A stretch of 64,000 nt of DNA from Massilia sp. METH4 (GCF_037094685.1 NZ_CP146614.1:3720001-3784000); one strand, 5' to 3'; shown: positions 37,649 through 46,482, counted from the stretch's first letter. The notes: generated from the sequence alone by a model not told the origin. Translations and numbers: made by a program.

Positions 37649-39037
37649 CTACAGCCAATAATCCCACACCTTCGAAGCAAACTCCTTCATCCGGTCCAGC
37701 AGCGGCCGGTCGCGCCAGCGCGTAAGCGTGACCTGGTTCGAGTTCTTCACGTCTTCGCGGAAGGCGATCTCCATCTCCTTGCCGAACGCGCCGCCGAGGA
37801 TGATCACGTTGACCTCGGCGTTGTGCTGGAAGCTGCGGCGGTCGATATTGGCGGAGCCGACAGTGGACCACACGCCGTCGATCACCATCGTCTTGGCGTG
37901 CAGCACCGCCAGTTTCAGCTCGTAGATCTGCACGCCCGCTTCCAGCAGCCGGTCGTAGAAGGCGCGGCCGGCATGGAACACCATGCCGCTGTCGGACACG
38001 CTGGGCAGCACGATGCGCACGTCCACGCCCCGCTTCGCGGCGCCGATCAACGCCTGCAGCGTCTGCTCGTCCGGCACGAAATAGGCGCAGGTGATGTGGA
38101 TGGACTTCTTCGCTTCCTGGATCGCCAGCAGCATCGCCTTGTAGATCTCGTAGCGGCCGCCCGGTTCGCTGCCCAGCACGCGCATCAGCTTGTCGCCGGC
38201 AATGACCGGGGTGGGGAAGTAATCCGCGTCGCGCAGGTCGTCCGCATCCTGGCCGGTCCAGTGCTGGATGAACAGCCACTGCATCGCCTGCACGGCGGGG
38301 CCCTCGATGCGCACGTGGGTGTCGCGCCAGCCCACGTCCTTCTCGCTGCGCGGCCGGCTCTTCGAACGGAACGGCGAGCTCTTCGAGTAGGTATCGCTGA
38401 TGTTGATGCCGCCCGTGAAACCGATGCGGCCGTCCACGATCAGCATCTTGCGGTGGTCGCGGTTATTCACCTTCCAGCCGTTGCCGCGCACCTTGGCCGG
38501 GTTCACCGGGTTGTAGGCGATCATGTGGATGCCGGCCGCGCGCATGCGGTCGAAGAATGACTGCGGCGTCAGCAGGGTGCCCACGCTGTCGTAGATCACG
38601 TTGACGGTCACGCCGGCCTTCTGCTTGGCGATCAGCAGGTCGGCGAACCTGTCGCCCATCTCGTCCTGGTCGAAGATATAGGTCTCGAAGTTGATATGGT
38701 TCTTCGCGCCCTCGATCGCCTTCATCATCTCGGCCATCGTTTGCGGGCCGTCGAACAGCAACCTGGCCTGGTTGCCGGCGATGAGCGGCACGCCCGTGGC
38801 GGCTTCCTCCAGTGCCGCCTGCGCCTTCAGGTCCAGCGTGTTCTTCGCCCAGCGCTTGGAAAGCAGCGCCTTGGCGCGGCTCTCCGGCAGCGTGCCGTTG
38901 ACCGACTTGACGACCGGTACCGCCGCGGCCGCCTCTTTCGTCTTGTCCGGGTCGACGGCCGGCAGCGACGCGCACGCGGCCAGGCACCATCCGGCAAGGA
39001 TCACCGCCAGGATACGGCGCGGATTCCAGCGTTTCAT
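37649..39037 (-). CDS. Phospholipase D-family lipoprotein (cardiolipin synthase-like)
   Basis: A 462-aa protein with a lipoprotein signal (VILAGWCLAACASL; lipobox LAAC) and two HKD motifs: HRKMLIVDGRIGFTGG and HAKTMVIDGVWSTVGSANID. It should act at the periplasmic face as a phosphatidyl transferase or phospholipase, like the ClsC/YmdC group. AAGGAGG precedes the ATG. Its start overlaps the stop of the Gcr-like gene (ATGA), so the two are translated together. Confidence 0.9.
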   Translation of the reverse strand: MKRWNPRRILAVILAGWCLAACASLPAVDPDKTKEAAAAVPVVKSVNGTLPESRAKALLSKRWAKNTLDLKAQAALEEAATGVPLIAGNQARLLFDGPQTMAEMMKAIEGAKNHINFETYIFDQDEMGDRFADLLIAKQKAGVTVNVIYDSVGTLLTPQSFFDRMRAAGIHMIAYNPVNPAKVRGNGWKVNNRDHRKMLIVDGRIGFTGGINISDTYSKSSPFRSKSRPRSEKDVGWRDTHVRIEGPAVQAMQWLFIQHWTGQDADDLRDADYFPTPVIAGDKLMRVLGSEPGGRYEIYKAMLLAIQEAKKSIHITCAYFVPDEQTLQALIGAAKRGVDVRIVLPSVSDSGMVFHAGRAFYDRLLEAGVQIYELKLAVLHAKTMVIDGVWSTVGSANIDRRSFQHNAEVNVIILGGAFGKEMEIAFREDVKNSNQVTLTRWRDRPLLDRMKEFASKVWDYWL

Positions 39038-41070
39038 TTCACCTCCTTGGACCCCAGGAAAAAGTCCGCCGGCGACTTGCGCAGCCGCTTGCCCAGCGCG
39101 CGCAGCAACAGGAAGCCGTGCTCGAATGGGATACGGCGCGCGCGTAGCGCCACCCACAGAGCAAGGCCGAAACTGACCAGCAGGTTGACGGCTCCGATCG
39201 CCAGGAATCCCGTTACGGATGTCACGACCAGTTGCCAGCTTACATTGTGGTCCAAAGCGACCACGGCTGTCGCAAAGTTGGCCGACGAGAAAGTTACGTG
39301 GCGGATATCGATCGGCAAACCCAACAGCAGGCCAAGGGCGCTGGCCATGCCCAGCATGATGCCGAAGAAGAAGTTGCCCATGATGCTGCCCAGGTTGTGC
39401 TCCAGGTAGCGGCCCAGGCGCTCCGTGCGTTCGGTGCCGAGGAGGGTGTTCAGGCCGCGCAACTGGGCGATGCGGCGCCCCCAGCGCGTGTACAGCGCCT
39501 GGTTGTCGTAGTAGCCCGAGACCAGGCCGGCCAGGAACAGGCACACGCCGGCGATCGCGGCATAGAACAGCGCCGGCGTATGGATCGGGTCGATGTCGTG
39601 CAGCAAGTGCATCGCCTTGCCCTGGCTCACGAGGTGCTCCCCGGTCACCTGCTGCCAGCCCCAGGCGATCAGCCAGGCCGTCGGCAGGGCCGTGGCGATA
39701 TTGCCCAACACTGCAGTGACCTGGGTGCGGAAGACTTTGTTGATGAGTCCGGCAAGACTGTCGATGTCGATGTGCCGGCCGTCGCGGCTTTGCAGGCTGG
39801 CGGCGATGTGCGACGCCGTCATGGCCGGCTGCTTCGTCGCCACCGTGAAGTGCAGCAGGTGGATCAGCACGAAGCCCAGCGAGTAATTCATCGAGAACAG
39901 GAAGGCTTCCACCAGCGGCGCCGCGCGCAGCGTGCCCAGCAAAATCTTGAACAGGGCCATGAAGCCCACGATCAGGCCGGCGCCGGCCGCGGACAGGAAC
40001 ATGCCGACCAGTTCGCGCCGGTTCTCGGCGATATAGTGCTCGCCCGTGCGGCTGGCGTTCTCCGTCACATTGCGGGCCAGCAGGTGGATATTGTCGCGGA
40101 ACAGGTCGCGCACCGTGTACTTGTTGTTGTGCGCCTCGATCAGTTCCAGCGCCAGCGACAGCGTGGCCGCGCGGCGCTGCGCCTGCCGGGTGGCCGGGGC
40201 GCGCTGCGGCTGCGTGCCGACAGTGCCGTTGACGAGATTGACCGAGGGCTCGGCGCGTAGCTCGCCGGAGACGTCCACCAGGAACAGCAGCTTGCGCATG
40301 CGGTCGATGCTTTGCGTCAGCGTCACCAGCAGGTAGGTCAGCGCGATCGTCGTGCCCTGCACGAGGGCCTTGCGCCGGATGCGCGCCACCACGGTATCGC
40401 ACTGGTCGAGCATGACCATCAGGTGCCTTGGATCGTCCAGCGGCACCTCCTCGCCGGCCATCATGCGCGCGTAGCCGTCCAGGTAATGCAGCACTTCGCG
40501 GTTCTGCACGAGGAACGGCGATTCGAATTCCTCCATCTCGGTGTGGAAGTTGGTCAGCTTCGGTTCCAGGCCGATGGCCGCCACGCGGTAGGACAGGGTG
40601 CGAATCGCTTCGAGCATGCCCGGCAGCATCAGGGTGCGGTCGCGGCGTTCGAACAGCGTATCGAACAGGTCCATCCAGTCCATGGCGGGCACGCCGCTGA
40701 TCCATTGCCAGTCGCTTTGCTTGTAGAACACCTGGTCGAGCAGATCGGCCAGGTACTCGTCGCCCAGCGCCGGCGGCAGGATGCGGTAGGCGATACGCCG
40801 CTTGAGCTCGGTGAAGAAGCCGTCGTTCGATAGCACGCCCACCTCGGTGTACAGGCTGGCGTGCCGGCGCGCCTTCAACAGGCGCAGCACATAGGCGCGC
40901 AATTGGCGTGCGTGGTCGGGATTGCCGCGCAGCAGTTGGGTCAGGGTGCGCACATTGGCGGCGGCGCGGATCGTGTTGCCGCGGCGGCGCGGGCGCAACT
41001 GGTCGACGAGCGCGACCAGCGCGGCCACCCCCGTCGTGTGTTCATCGATGCTGTCGAGGATGGCAAGCAT
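39034..41070 (-). CDS. Gcr-family protein (annotated as site-specific recombinase Gcr)
   Basis: A 678-aa protein of the COG4389/Gcr family, named after a gonococcal protein but without a proven recombinase fold. The N-terminal half is soluble and helical (LYTEVGVLSNDGFFTELKRR), and the C-terminal half has several membrane helices (GTIALTYLLVTL, FLSAAGAGLIVGFMALFKILL, GNFFFGIMLGMASALGLLLG). Coupling to a phospholipase D-type lipoprotein argues for an envelope or lipid role rather than DNA recombination. The ATG at 41070 is preferred; ribosome-site support is weak. Confidence 0.85.
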   Translation of the reverse strand: MLAILDSIDEHTTGVAALVALVDQLRPRRRGNTIRAAANVRTLTQLLRGNPDHARQLRAYVLRLLKARRHASLYTEVGVLSNDGFFTELKRRIAYRILPPALGDEYLADLLDQVFYKQSDWQWISGVPAMDWMDLFDTLFERRDRTLMLPGMLEAIRTLSYRVAAIGLEPKLTNFHTEMEEFESPFLVQNREVLHYLDGYARMMAGEEVPLDDPRHLMVMLDQCDTVVARIRRKALVQGTTIALTYLLVTLTQSIDRMRKLLFLVDVSGELRAEPSVNLVNGTVGTQPQRAPATRQAQRRAATLSLALELIEAHNNKYTVRDLFRDNIHLLARNVTENASRTGEHYIAENRRELVGMFLSAAGAGLIVGFMALFKILLGTLRAAPLVEAFLFSMNYSLGFVLIHLLHFTVATKQPAMTASHIAASLQSRDGRHIDIDSLAGLINKVFRTQVTAVLGNIATALPTAWLIAWGWQQVTGEHLVSQGKAMHLLHDIDPIHTPALFYAAIAGVCLFLAGLVSGYYDNQALYTRWGRRIAQLRGLNTLLGTERTERLGRYLEHNLGSIMGNFFFGIMLGMASALGLLLGLPIDIRHVTFSSANFATAVVALDHNVSWQLVVTSVTGFLAIGAVNLLVSFGLALWVALRARRIPFEHGFLLLRALGKRLRKSPADFFLGSKEVK

Positions 41071-41392
41071 GGGGCACTTCGTAAGGAAAGTGCGCAGTAT
41101 ACCGCTCAGCTGCAAAGCGTCTGTTCGCCAGCGAACTATGCCGTTTCCCCCCCCGGTGCCCACGTTCGTGGCGTGCACGAGTCATTTCCTTATATAAACG
41201 TCAGGAGCTCTGCAATTTTCATTTGCAACGGCGCCGATCAGGTATATGGTTTAACCACAAGTCCCAATTTGTGAGCCTCCGCACAGAGAGGCGGCGCGAG
41301 CGGGCGTTATGCTTGCGTCAAGCTTTAGGGAAAAGCACGAAAGGTGGCAGGGCCGAGCCGATCGGTTGTAGGACTTGACCTAGAGACGGATC
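41071..41392. other. Divergent gap between gcr-like gene and porin
   Basis: This 322-base gap holds the promoters of both genes. It has an A/T-rich stretch (41185-41270) with TTATATAAA and TATATGG elements and a short hairpin GCCTCCGCACAGAGAGGC at about 41275-41292 within a probable long porin leader. No gene is seen. Confidence 0.4.
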
Positions 41393-42475
41393 ATGAATAC
41401 CAAGTTGATGGCACTTGCTTGCCTGTTGCCCGTCGCGGCACTGGCACAGGAACCTTCCTCGATACGCGTCTATGGTGTGCTCGACGCCGGCGCCGTATCC
41501 GAGCACGATTGCCCGAACGGCGATTGCCCCAGCACGAAGATCTCGCCCGGCGTATCCACCGGCTCCGTGCTCGGCTTCGCTGGCCAGGAGAACCTCGGCG
41601 GCGACACCCGCGCCATCTTCACACTGGAGGCGGGCGTGCGCAACGACACGGGCCAGAGCGACCAGGGTGGCCGCCTGTTCGGCAGCCAGGCCTATGTGGG
41701 CCTGGCGAACCGCTGGGGCGCGTTGACGGTGGGGCGGCAATACGACGTCGGCTATGAAGCGCTGGCCGAAGTGGCCGACCCATTCCACGGCGGCACGGCC
41801 GGCACGGCGACGAACCTGATCGGCAACGGCACGAAGCGCTCGGACAACTCCATCAAATACCGTTCCAACGTGTTCCGCGGCTTTTCCGCCAGCGCGATCT
41901 ACAGCTTCGGCGAATCGGCATTCTCCACGTCGCGCAACCGCGCCTACGGCGCCATGATCGGCTACCAGGGCGGCCTGTTCACGCTGCGCGCGGCCCACCA
42001 GCGCAAGAACAACTTCCTGCAGGCGGCCGGTGCGACCGCGCCAGTCGACCTCTCGGCGCGCAACTCGATCGTCGCGGCGAACATGCACGTCACGAAAGCG
42101 GCCACCGTGTACGCGGCCTATGCCGTGAACAAGGGCGTGGGCAGCTCGCCCTGGGACCAGGACAATCCCTACGGAGCGCTGGTGCTTGCCTCGCCCTCCA
42201 CGCGCAGCAACGATGCGCTGGCCGGCGTGTCGTACTCGTCCGGCCCCGCCACCTTCATGGTGTCGTACATCCGCAAGGACGACCGCACGTTCGCCGACCA
42301 GGACGCCAACCAGGTCGCCGTCGGCGTGACGTATGCGATGTCGAAACGCACCGCGTTTTACGCTGCCTACGCCAAGATCAAGGACGAGAACAACGCGGCT
42401 TACCGGGTGGGCAACTTCAGCGAGCAGGGGAAGGGGCGCAGCGCGTTCAACCTGGGGTTGCGACACGCGTTCTAG
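41393..42475 (+). CDS. Gram-negative porin (Burkholderia OmpC-like)
   Basis: A 360-aa outer-membrane trimeric porin: signal peptide (ALACLLPVAALAQ), first strand SSIRVYGVLDAGA, loop Cys pair (DCPNGDC), the conserved LGFAGQENLGGDTRAIFTLE and the C-terminal strand SAFNLGLRHAF ending in Phe. The structure class is clear; the solute preference is not. Confidence 0.93.
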   Translation: MNTKLMALACLLPVAALAQEPSSIRVYGVLDAGAVSEHDCPNGDCPSTKISPGVSTGSVLGFAGQENLGGDTRAIFTLEAGVRNDTGQSDQGGRLFGSQAYVGLANRWGALTVGRQYDVGYEALAEVADPFHGGTAGTATNLIGNGTKRSDNSIKYRSNVFRGFSASAIYSFGESAFSTSRNRAYGAMIGYQGGLFTLRAAHQRKNNFLQAAGATAPVDLSARNSIVAANMHVTKAATVYAAYAVNKGVGSSPWDQDNPYGALVLASPSTRSNDALAGVSYSSGPATFMVSYIRKDDRTFADQDANQVAVGVTYAMSKRTAFYAAYAKIKDENNAAYRVGNFSEQGKGRSAFNLGLRHAF

Positions 42476-42498
42476 GGTAGGGAGCGGCGGCAGATGCA

Positions 42499-42547
42499 CC
42501 GGTGTCCGACACTATTTTTCCGCAGGAAAAATAGTGTCGGACACCGG
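42499..42547. repeat. Interspersed hairpin repeat, copy F
   Basis: A perfect 23-bp stem: left arm 42499-42521, GCA loop, right arm 42525-42547, starting CCGGTGTCCGACACTATTTT. It lies 24 bases after the porin stop and could serve as its transcription stop. Confidence 0.88.
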
Positions 42548-42600
42548 TTTTCCTTTGAGGGATCGGACGCTTCATGGGAAAACCGGAGGCTTGACAAGGG

Positions 42601-42722
42601 TTTCGTGGAGCATGCTCCACGCCTGGCAAGCGGTGATGCCATGCATGGCATCACTCCCTCCGTACACTTCCTCCGTACACTTTTTCCGTATGAGGCGCCC
42701 GGAAAAAATGTCCGACACCAGT
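42601..42722. repeat. Second palindrome family plus half copy of the hairpin repeat
   Basis: TGGAGCATGCTCCA (about 42606-42619) and TGATGCCATGCATGGCATCA (about 42634-42653) are perfect palindromes, followed by CGTACAC direct repeats and a closing ATGTCCGACACC half unit. The first palindrome with its flank matches the repeats at 62.6-62.8 kb. Confidence 0.65.
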
Positions 42723-42738
42723 CACGCTGCTGGTGGAG

Positions 42739-43281
42739 TCAGCGCACCGGCGGCACGCTGCCGCAGTCGGATGAAAGCCACCGCCCCGTGCTCTCGACGG
42801 TCATGTTCTGCGTCTGCCCCTGCACGGTGCTGTCCACGTTCATGCGCATCGAGTAACCGCTGTCGCCTTCGAAGATCACCTGGCCGGAGCCGGACGATTG
42901 CGGCCGGCTGCATTTGAACGCGACGTTCAGGCCGGCCGGTACCGGTGTCTGCGTGGTGGTGCACTGCCCTGGCTGGCCCGACGGCAGGCGCGGGTTCGCC
43001 GCCTGTTCTTTCGTGAGGCAGAAGTTCACCTTCACGCCGCCGCCCTCGGCCAGTTGCATCGTCACCCCATGCCGGGCCAGCATCTGGTCGATGGCCTGGC
43101 GCTGCTCCGGCGGCATCGCCGCCATCTCCTGCTGGGCCATGGCCAGCGCCTGCATCGTTTCGGGATTGGCGGCGGCGATCTTGCTGGTCATTTCCCACAG
43201 CCCCGGTTTCAGCGCGGCCCCGTGGGCCGCATGTGCGCAAGCCGCCATGAACAGCGCGGCCGGAAGGCGTGACATGTTCAT
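42739..43281 (-). CDS. DUF3617 family exported protein
   Basis: A 180-aa periplasmic protein with a signal peptide (about 1-22) and the DUF3617 opening LKPGLWEMTSKI. Three Cys (NFCLTKE, GQCTTT, FKCSRP) are typical of the family, with another near the end (SSDCGS). The function of DUF3617 is unknown. It ends the minus-strand stress run, 15 bp after the OmpA-type gene. Confidence 0.85.
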   Translation of the reverse strand: MNMSRLPAALFMAACAHAAHGAALKPGLWEMTSKIAAANPETMQALAMAQQEMAAMPPEQRQAIDQMLARHGVTMQLAEGGGVKVNFCLTKEQAANPRLPSGQPGQCTTTQTPVPAGLNVAFKCSRPQSSGSGQVIFEGDSGYSMRMNVDSTVQGQTQNMTVESTGRWLSSDCGSVPPVR

Positions 43282-43296
43282 CGCGGCCTCCGCAGG

Positions 43297-43998
43297 TCAG
43301 GAACGCGGTGCCGGCTCGGCCACGTAGATTTCCACGCGGCGGTTGCGGGCGCGACCGGCATTGTCGTCGTTCGACGCGATCGGTTCACGTGCGCCGCGGC
43401 CTTCCACCACGATGCGCGTGGGCGACACGCCCTTCGAAGCCAGGTAGTCGCGGGTGTGCGAGGCGCGGTCCACCGACAGCGGCTGGTTGATCGTGTCGGA
43501 ACCGGTGCTGTCCGTGTGGCCGATGATCGTCACCGTCGTGGCCGGGTTCTCGTTCAGCGTGGTGGCGAAGCGGTCCAGAATCGGGCGGAAATTGTCCTTG
43601 ATGTCGGCGCGGTTGGTGTCGAACGAGATATCGCTCGGGATTTCCATGCGCAGCCGGTTGTCCGCCGTCTGCGTCACCTGGACGCCGGTGCCGCGCGTGG
43701 CCTGTTCCATGGCCTGCTTCTGGCTTTCCATGCGCTTGGACCAGATGTTGCCGACTACGGCGCCGGCCGCCGCGCCCAGCACGGCGCCACCGGCCGTGCG
43801 GCCGCTGCCGCCCCCACCGGTCGCTGCGCCGATGATCGCGCCAAGGCCGGCACCCACGCCGGCGCCGGTCGCGGTGCCGCGCTGCGTGGCATCCATATTG
43901 GCGCAGCCGGTGGCGCCAAGTGCCATGGCCGCGGCGACGGTCACCGCCACGCCCTTGCGCATCAGTTGGGAGAAGTTCGTGTTCAGGGAAACGTTCAT
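43297..43998 (-). CDS. OmpA-family lipoprotein with glycine zipper
   Basis: A 233-aa outer-membrane lipoprotein (signal ALGATGCANM). A glycine-zipper segment (GAGVGAGLGAIIGAATGGGG, later GGAVLGAAAGAVVG) precedes a C-terminal OmpA peptidoglycan-binding domain (TVTIIGHTDSTGSD, ARNRRVEIYV). AAGGAGG lies 9 bases before the ATG at 43998. It probably links the outer membrane to the cell wall. Confidence 0.92.
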   Translation of the reverse strand: MNVSLNTNFSQLMRKGVAVTVAAAMALGATGCANMDATQRGTATGAGVGAGLGAIIGAATGGGGSGRTAGGAVLGAAAGAVVGNIWSKRMESQKQAMEQATRGTGVQVTQTADNRLRMEIPSDISFDTNRADIKDNFRPILDRFATTLNENPATTVTIIGHTDSTGSDTINQPLSVDRASHTRDYLASKGVSPTRIVVEGRGAREPIASNDDNAGRARNRRVEIYVAEPAPRS

Positions 43999-44034
43999 GG
44001 TTGTTGTCCTCCTTATTCTTGCATTGTAGTGTGC

Positions 44035-44075
44035 CGACAAAAAACAAGCGGCGCTGCATTGTAGTGCAGCGCCGC
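44035..44075 (-). terminator. Terminator of the Lmo0937-type gene
   Basis: A perfect 11-bp stem (44048-44058 with 44065-44075) is followed on the minus strand by TTGTTTTTTG. It separates the 48-aa gene from the OmpA-type gene downstream. Confidence 0.85.
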
Positions 44076-44092
44076 CCCGGTGCCCGTCAACG

Positions 44093-44239
44093 CTACAGGC
44101 CTCGTCCGCTGATCAGGCGCAGCAGGATCATGATGACGGCAACGACCAGCAGGATATGAATGAAGCCGCCGATGGTGTAGGAGGTCACCAGGCCAAGCAG
44201 CCAAAGGATGATAAGTACTACGGCAATGGTATAGAGCAT
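44093..44239 (-). CDS. Lmo0937-family small membrane protein
   Basis: A 48-aa two-helix membrane protein: MLYTIAVVLIILWLLGL, a short turn SYTIGGF, and IHILLVVAVIMILLRL. This is the conserved Lmo0937 family, widespread beside stress genes and of unknown role. It was found by direct translation. A candidate Crp/Fnr-type promoter precedes it. Confidence 0.9.
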   Translation of the reverse strand: MLYTIAVVLIILWLLGLVTSYTIGGFIHILLVVAVIMILLRLISGRGL

Positions 44240-44296
44240 GATCGTGTCCTCTCGTCTCGAGTTTATGTATGTCCGGCTCGCGCCGTCATGGATTCC

Positions 44297-44339
44297 AGTA
44301 TGCGACCGACCGGCGCGCGCTTCTGTACGGTGACGTACG
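44297..44339 (-). promoter_or_regulatory. Candidate class II Crp/Fnr-type promoter for the Lmo0937 gene
   Basis: On the minus strand the 16-bp inverted repeat CGTACGTCACCGTACA (44339-44324) is followed, with the -10 beginning at base 22 after the site, by CATACT (44302-44297). The arms CGTACG/CGTACA fit the shared TGTRCG-N4-CGYACA pattern. Confidence 0.65.
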
Positions 44340-44353
44340 AAGTTAGCAAATCT

Positions 44354-44554
44354 TCATTTCCGGCCGGGCAGTGCCATCCAGCCCAGCATCCCCAGCAGCC
44401 CCGTGATGCCGAACAGGCCCGCCAGCAGGCCGCCTGTCAACAGCAGCAGTGTCACCTCGGGCGAAGTGCCTTCGGCCGCTTCCAGTTCCATGTACCCCAT
44501 TCGCGCCAGCAGCAATCCGGCGGCGATCAACCAGCCCCACAGCAGCCTGCTCAT
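44354..44554 (-). CDS. Small two-helix membrane protein
   Basis: A 66-aa protein with an N-terminal helix (LLWGWLIAAGLLLARMG) and a second long one (TLLLLTGGLLAGLFGITGLLG), ending in GRK. GAAGGAGAA precedes the ATG. No family recognised; placed within the stress cluster and preceded by a weaker copy of the shared promoter. Confidence 0.75.
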   Translation of the reverse strand: MSRLLWGWLIAAGLLLARMGYMELEAAEGTSPEVTLLLLTGGLLAGLFGITGLLGMLGWMALPGRK

Positions 44555-44589
44555 ATTGTTCTCCTTCGCGCCACGGTGGCGCCGGTGTC

Positions 44590-44632
44590 ATTGTCGGGCT
44601 GGCTCAGCGGTGGCACTGTGCGTTGGCAGACA
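44590..44632 (-). promoter_or_regulatory. Candidate class II Crp/Fnr-type promoter (weaker site)
   Basis: TGTCTGCCAACGCACA (44632-44617) keeps one perfect half-site (CGCACA) and a poorer other half. GACAAT (44595-44590) begins at base 22 after it, the same hexamer and spacing as at 45563-45605. Confidence 0.5.
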
Positions 44633-44685
44633 GAGCAAGAAGACAGTGCCAGAAACCGGCGCTGTTCGCGTGCGCGGACAGCGCC

Positions 44686-44715
44686 AAAAAAAACGCCCCG
44701 CGGGAGGGCGGGGCG
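44686..44715 (-). terminator. Terminator of the 260-aa glycine-zipper gene
   Basis: CGCCCCG (44694-44700) pairs with CGGGGCG (44709-44715), followed on the minus strand by an eight-base T-run. It lies 21 bases after the stop. Confidence 0.9.
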
Positions 44716-44735
44716 GATGACGATAAAAATACGGT

Positions 44736-45518
44736 TCAGCGCGATTGCAGCCGCCCTTCGACGACCTTGACCTGGTCGCCACCGCGCCATACCGGCGAAT
44801 CGGTATAGAAGGTGCGCATTTCACCGTCGTGCATGCGCACGAGGACTTCGTACTTGCGCTGGCCCTTCAGGTTGCCTTCGACCTGGTTGCCGAGCACGGC
44901 ACCGCCCACGGCGCCTGCCACGGTGGCGAGGTCGCGGCCGCGGCCGTCGCCGATCTGGCGGCCCAGCAGACCGCCCACCACGGCGCCGCCGGCCGCGCCA
45001 ACGCCGCTGCCTTCGGCACGTGTCTTCCCTTCCTTGACCGATTCAACGATGCCGCATTCGGCGCAATTGGTCGCGGCCCGCTTGGGTTCAGTCGCCTTGC
45101 TGTGCGCCTGCTCGCGTTCGCGCTCGCGCTGCAGCGCCTTGTCGCGCACGGGCGTGGCGACGCGCTCTTCCTTTTCCGGCACCACTGGTGCCGCGACCGT
45201 GCCGGAGCCGCCCGCGCTGCCGCCCACGGAGGCGCCGGACGTGGTGACCGCGCCCGTTGGCACGCCGTTGATGGTACCGGCGCCTGCCGCGTACTGGCTC
45301 GACTGGGTCGCATTGGTCGGCGGGGCGACGGGCGCCGTCGCCAGTTGCTCTGCGGGCGGCGTCATCAGCTTGCCCGGCCGGCCGGCCTGTTCGGACGACG
45401 GCAGCCAGCCCATCAGGGCGGCAATGCCGACGCCGGAAAACAGGATCAGCATCACGGCGGCGACGATGAAGAGGGCAGGCACATTGTGCTTGGTGGGAGG
45501 GGTGCTCGGGTGATTCAT
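44736..45518 (-). CDS. Glycine-zipper 2TM protein with N-terminal membrane anchor
   Basis: A 260-aa protein: an N-terminal membrane helix (ALFIVAAVMLILFSGVGIAAL), a long Ala/Thr/Gly linker, a coiled basic stretch (LQREREREQAHSK), a CAEC pair, then a Rickettsia 17-kDa-type glycine zipper (GGAVVGGLLGRQIG, GAVGGAVLGNQVEG) and a C-terminal YEVLVRMHDGEMRTF domain. AAGGAGT lies just before the ATG. It probably stabilises the envelope. Confidence 0.88.
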   Translation of the reverse strand: MNHPSTPPTKHNVPALFIVAAVMLILFSGVGIAALMGWLPSSEQAGRPGKLMTPPAEQLATAPVAPPTNATQSSQYAAGAGTINGVPTGAVTTSGASVGGSAGGSGTVAAPVVPEKEERVATPVRDKALQREREREQAHSKATEPKRAATNCAECGIVESVKEGKTRAEGSGVGAAGGAVVGGLLGRQIGDGRGRDLATVAGAVGGAVLGNQVEGNLKGQRKYEVLVRMHDGEMRTFYTDSPVWRGGDQVKVVEGRLQSR

Positions 45519-45562
45519 GGTGACTCCTTTGTTCTGTGTGGGCCTGCTGGCACGATGAAACG

Positions 45563-45605
45563 ATTGTCCTGCCGCACCGGCGGGGGTTCCGTGCGTCACC
45601 GTACA
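45563..45605. promoter_or_regulatory. Divergent Crp/Fnr-type site between the zipper gene and the regulator
   Basis: The site CGTGCGTCACCGTACA (45590-45605) lies in the divergent gap. Toward the minus-strand gene, GACAAT (45568-45563) begins at base 22 after the site. Toward the Crp/Fnr gene, TAACCT (45627-45632) also begins at base 22. Thus one site could serve both genes, including autoregulation. Confidence 0.68.
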
Positions 45606-45641
45606 TACACCCCCGTAACGAATCGTTAACCTCGTTACCAG

Positions 45642-46415
45642 ATGTGCACCTTGCCAACCCAGACCGACATGAACCTGAACTTTGACACCGCGCACAGCGA
45701 TCCCGCACCGCAGCCAGTGGTACCGAACCGCCTGCTGGCCAGCCTGCCGGAAGAGGACCTCGCGCAGATCGAGGCCCTGTGTGAAACGGTCGAAGCGGAA
45801 GTCGGCGAGGTGCTGTACGAACCGGGGCAGGCGATCGCATGGATCTACTTCCCCATCGATGCGCTGGTGTCGCTGCTCGCAGTGGCGGAAGGCCGCATGA
45901 CGCTCGAAGTCGGATCGGTTGGCCGCGAAGGCATGATCGGCGCCTCCGTCGCGCTGGGGCACCGGCAGGCGCAGGTGCGCGCCGTGGTACAGCGTGCCGG
46001 CACCGTGCTGCGCATGGCGGCCGAGGACTTTCGCAGGGAATTCGCCCGCATCGAATCGCTACAGCACCTGCTGCACCGCTATACCGACACGCTGCTGGCG
46101 CAGGCGATCCAGATCGCCGTGTGCAGCCGCTTCCACGTGCTGGAGGCCCGCCTCGCACGCTCGCTGCTGATCACGCGCGACCGCCTGCAATCCGAGAAAT
46201 TCCACCTCACCCACGAGTTCCTCGCGCATGCGCTCGGCGTGCGCCGCGTCGGCGTCACGAAGGCCGCCAGCGCGTTGCAGAACCAGAAGCTCATCACCTA
46301 CAGCCGCGGCAACATCGAGATCCTCGATTCGTCCGGGCTGGAAGCGGTGTCGTGCGGTTGCTATGAACTGGTGAAGGAGAACGGGACCATCGGCATGGGT
46401 ACCGTATTCATCTGA
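45642..46415 (+). CDS. Crp/Fnr-family transcriptional regulator
   Basis: A 257-aa regulator with an N-terminal cyclic-nucleotide-binding-type beta roll (GEVLYEPGQAIAWIYFP; LEVGSVGREGMIG), a dimer helix and a C-terminal winged helix (HEFLAHALGVRRVGVTKAAS, LQNQKLITYSRGNIEILD). The Arg of the cAMP pocket of Crp is not evident and there is no Fnr Cys cluster, so the effector is unknown. The recognition helix differs from Crp (RRVGV versus SRETV), in line with a different operator. ATG 45669 is an alternative start; neither start has a clear ribosome site. Confidence 0.9.
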   Translation: MCTLPTQTDMNLNFDTAHSDPAPQPVVPNRLLASLPEEDLAQIEALCETVEAEVGEVLYEPGQAIAWIYFPIDALVSLLAVAEGRMTLEVGSVGREGMIGASVALGHRQAQVRAVVQRAGTVLRMAAEDFRREFARIESLQHLLHRYTDTLLAQAIQIAVCSRFHVLEARLARSLLITRDRLQSEKFHLTHEFLAHALGVRRVGVTKAASALQNQKLITYSRGNIEILDSSGLEAVSCGCYELVKENGTIGMGTVFI

Positions 46416-46433
46416 TGGCGCCGGCGGCAGGAC

Positions 46434-46465
46434 AAAAAAATCGGAGCCGCTGGCTCCGATTTTTT
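46434..46465. terminator. Bidirectional terminator
   Basis: AATCGGAGCC (46439-46448) pairs with GGCTCCGATT (46452-46461) around GCT, with an A-run before and a T-run after. It serves both the Crp/Fnr gene and the convergent glycine-zipper gene. Confidence 0.93.
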
Positions 46466-46482
46466 CGTCGCGCCCGATGCGC

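Noticed and set aside
39034..41070. A DNA recombinase or integrase for the nearby IS
   Set aside because: The Gcr-family product has membrane helices and no tyrosine or serine recombinase signature, and it is coupled to a phospholipase gene.
41071..41392. Riboswitch in the porin leader
   Set aside because: Only one short hairpin is visible and no known aptamer pattern can be recognised.
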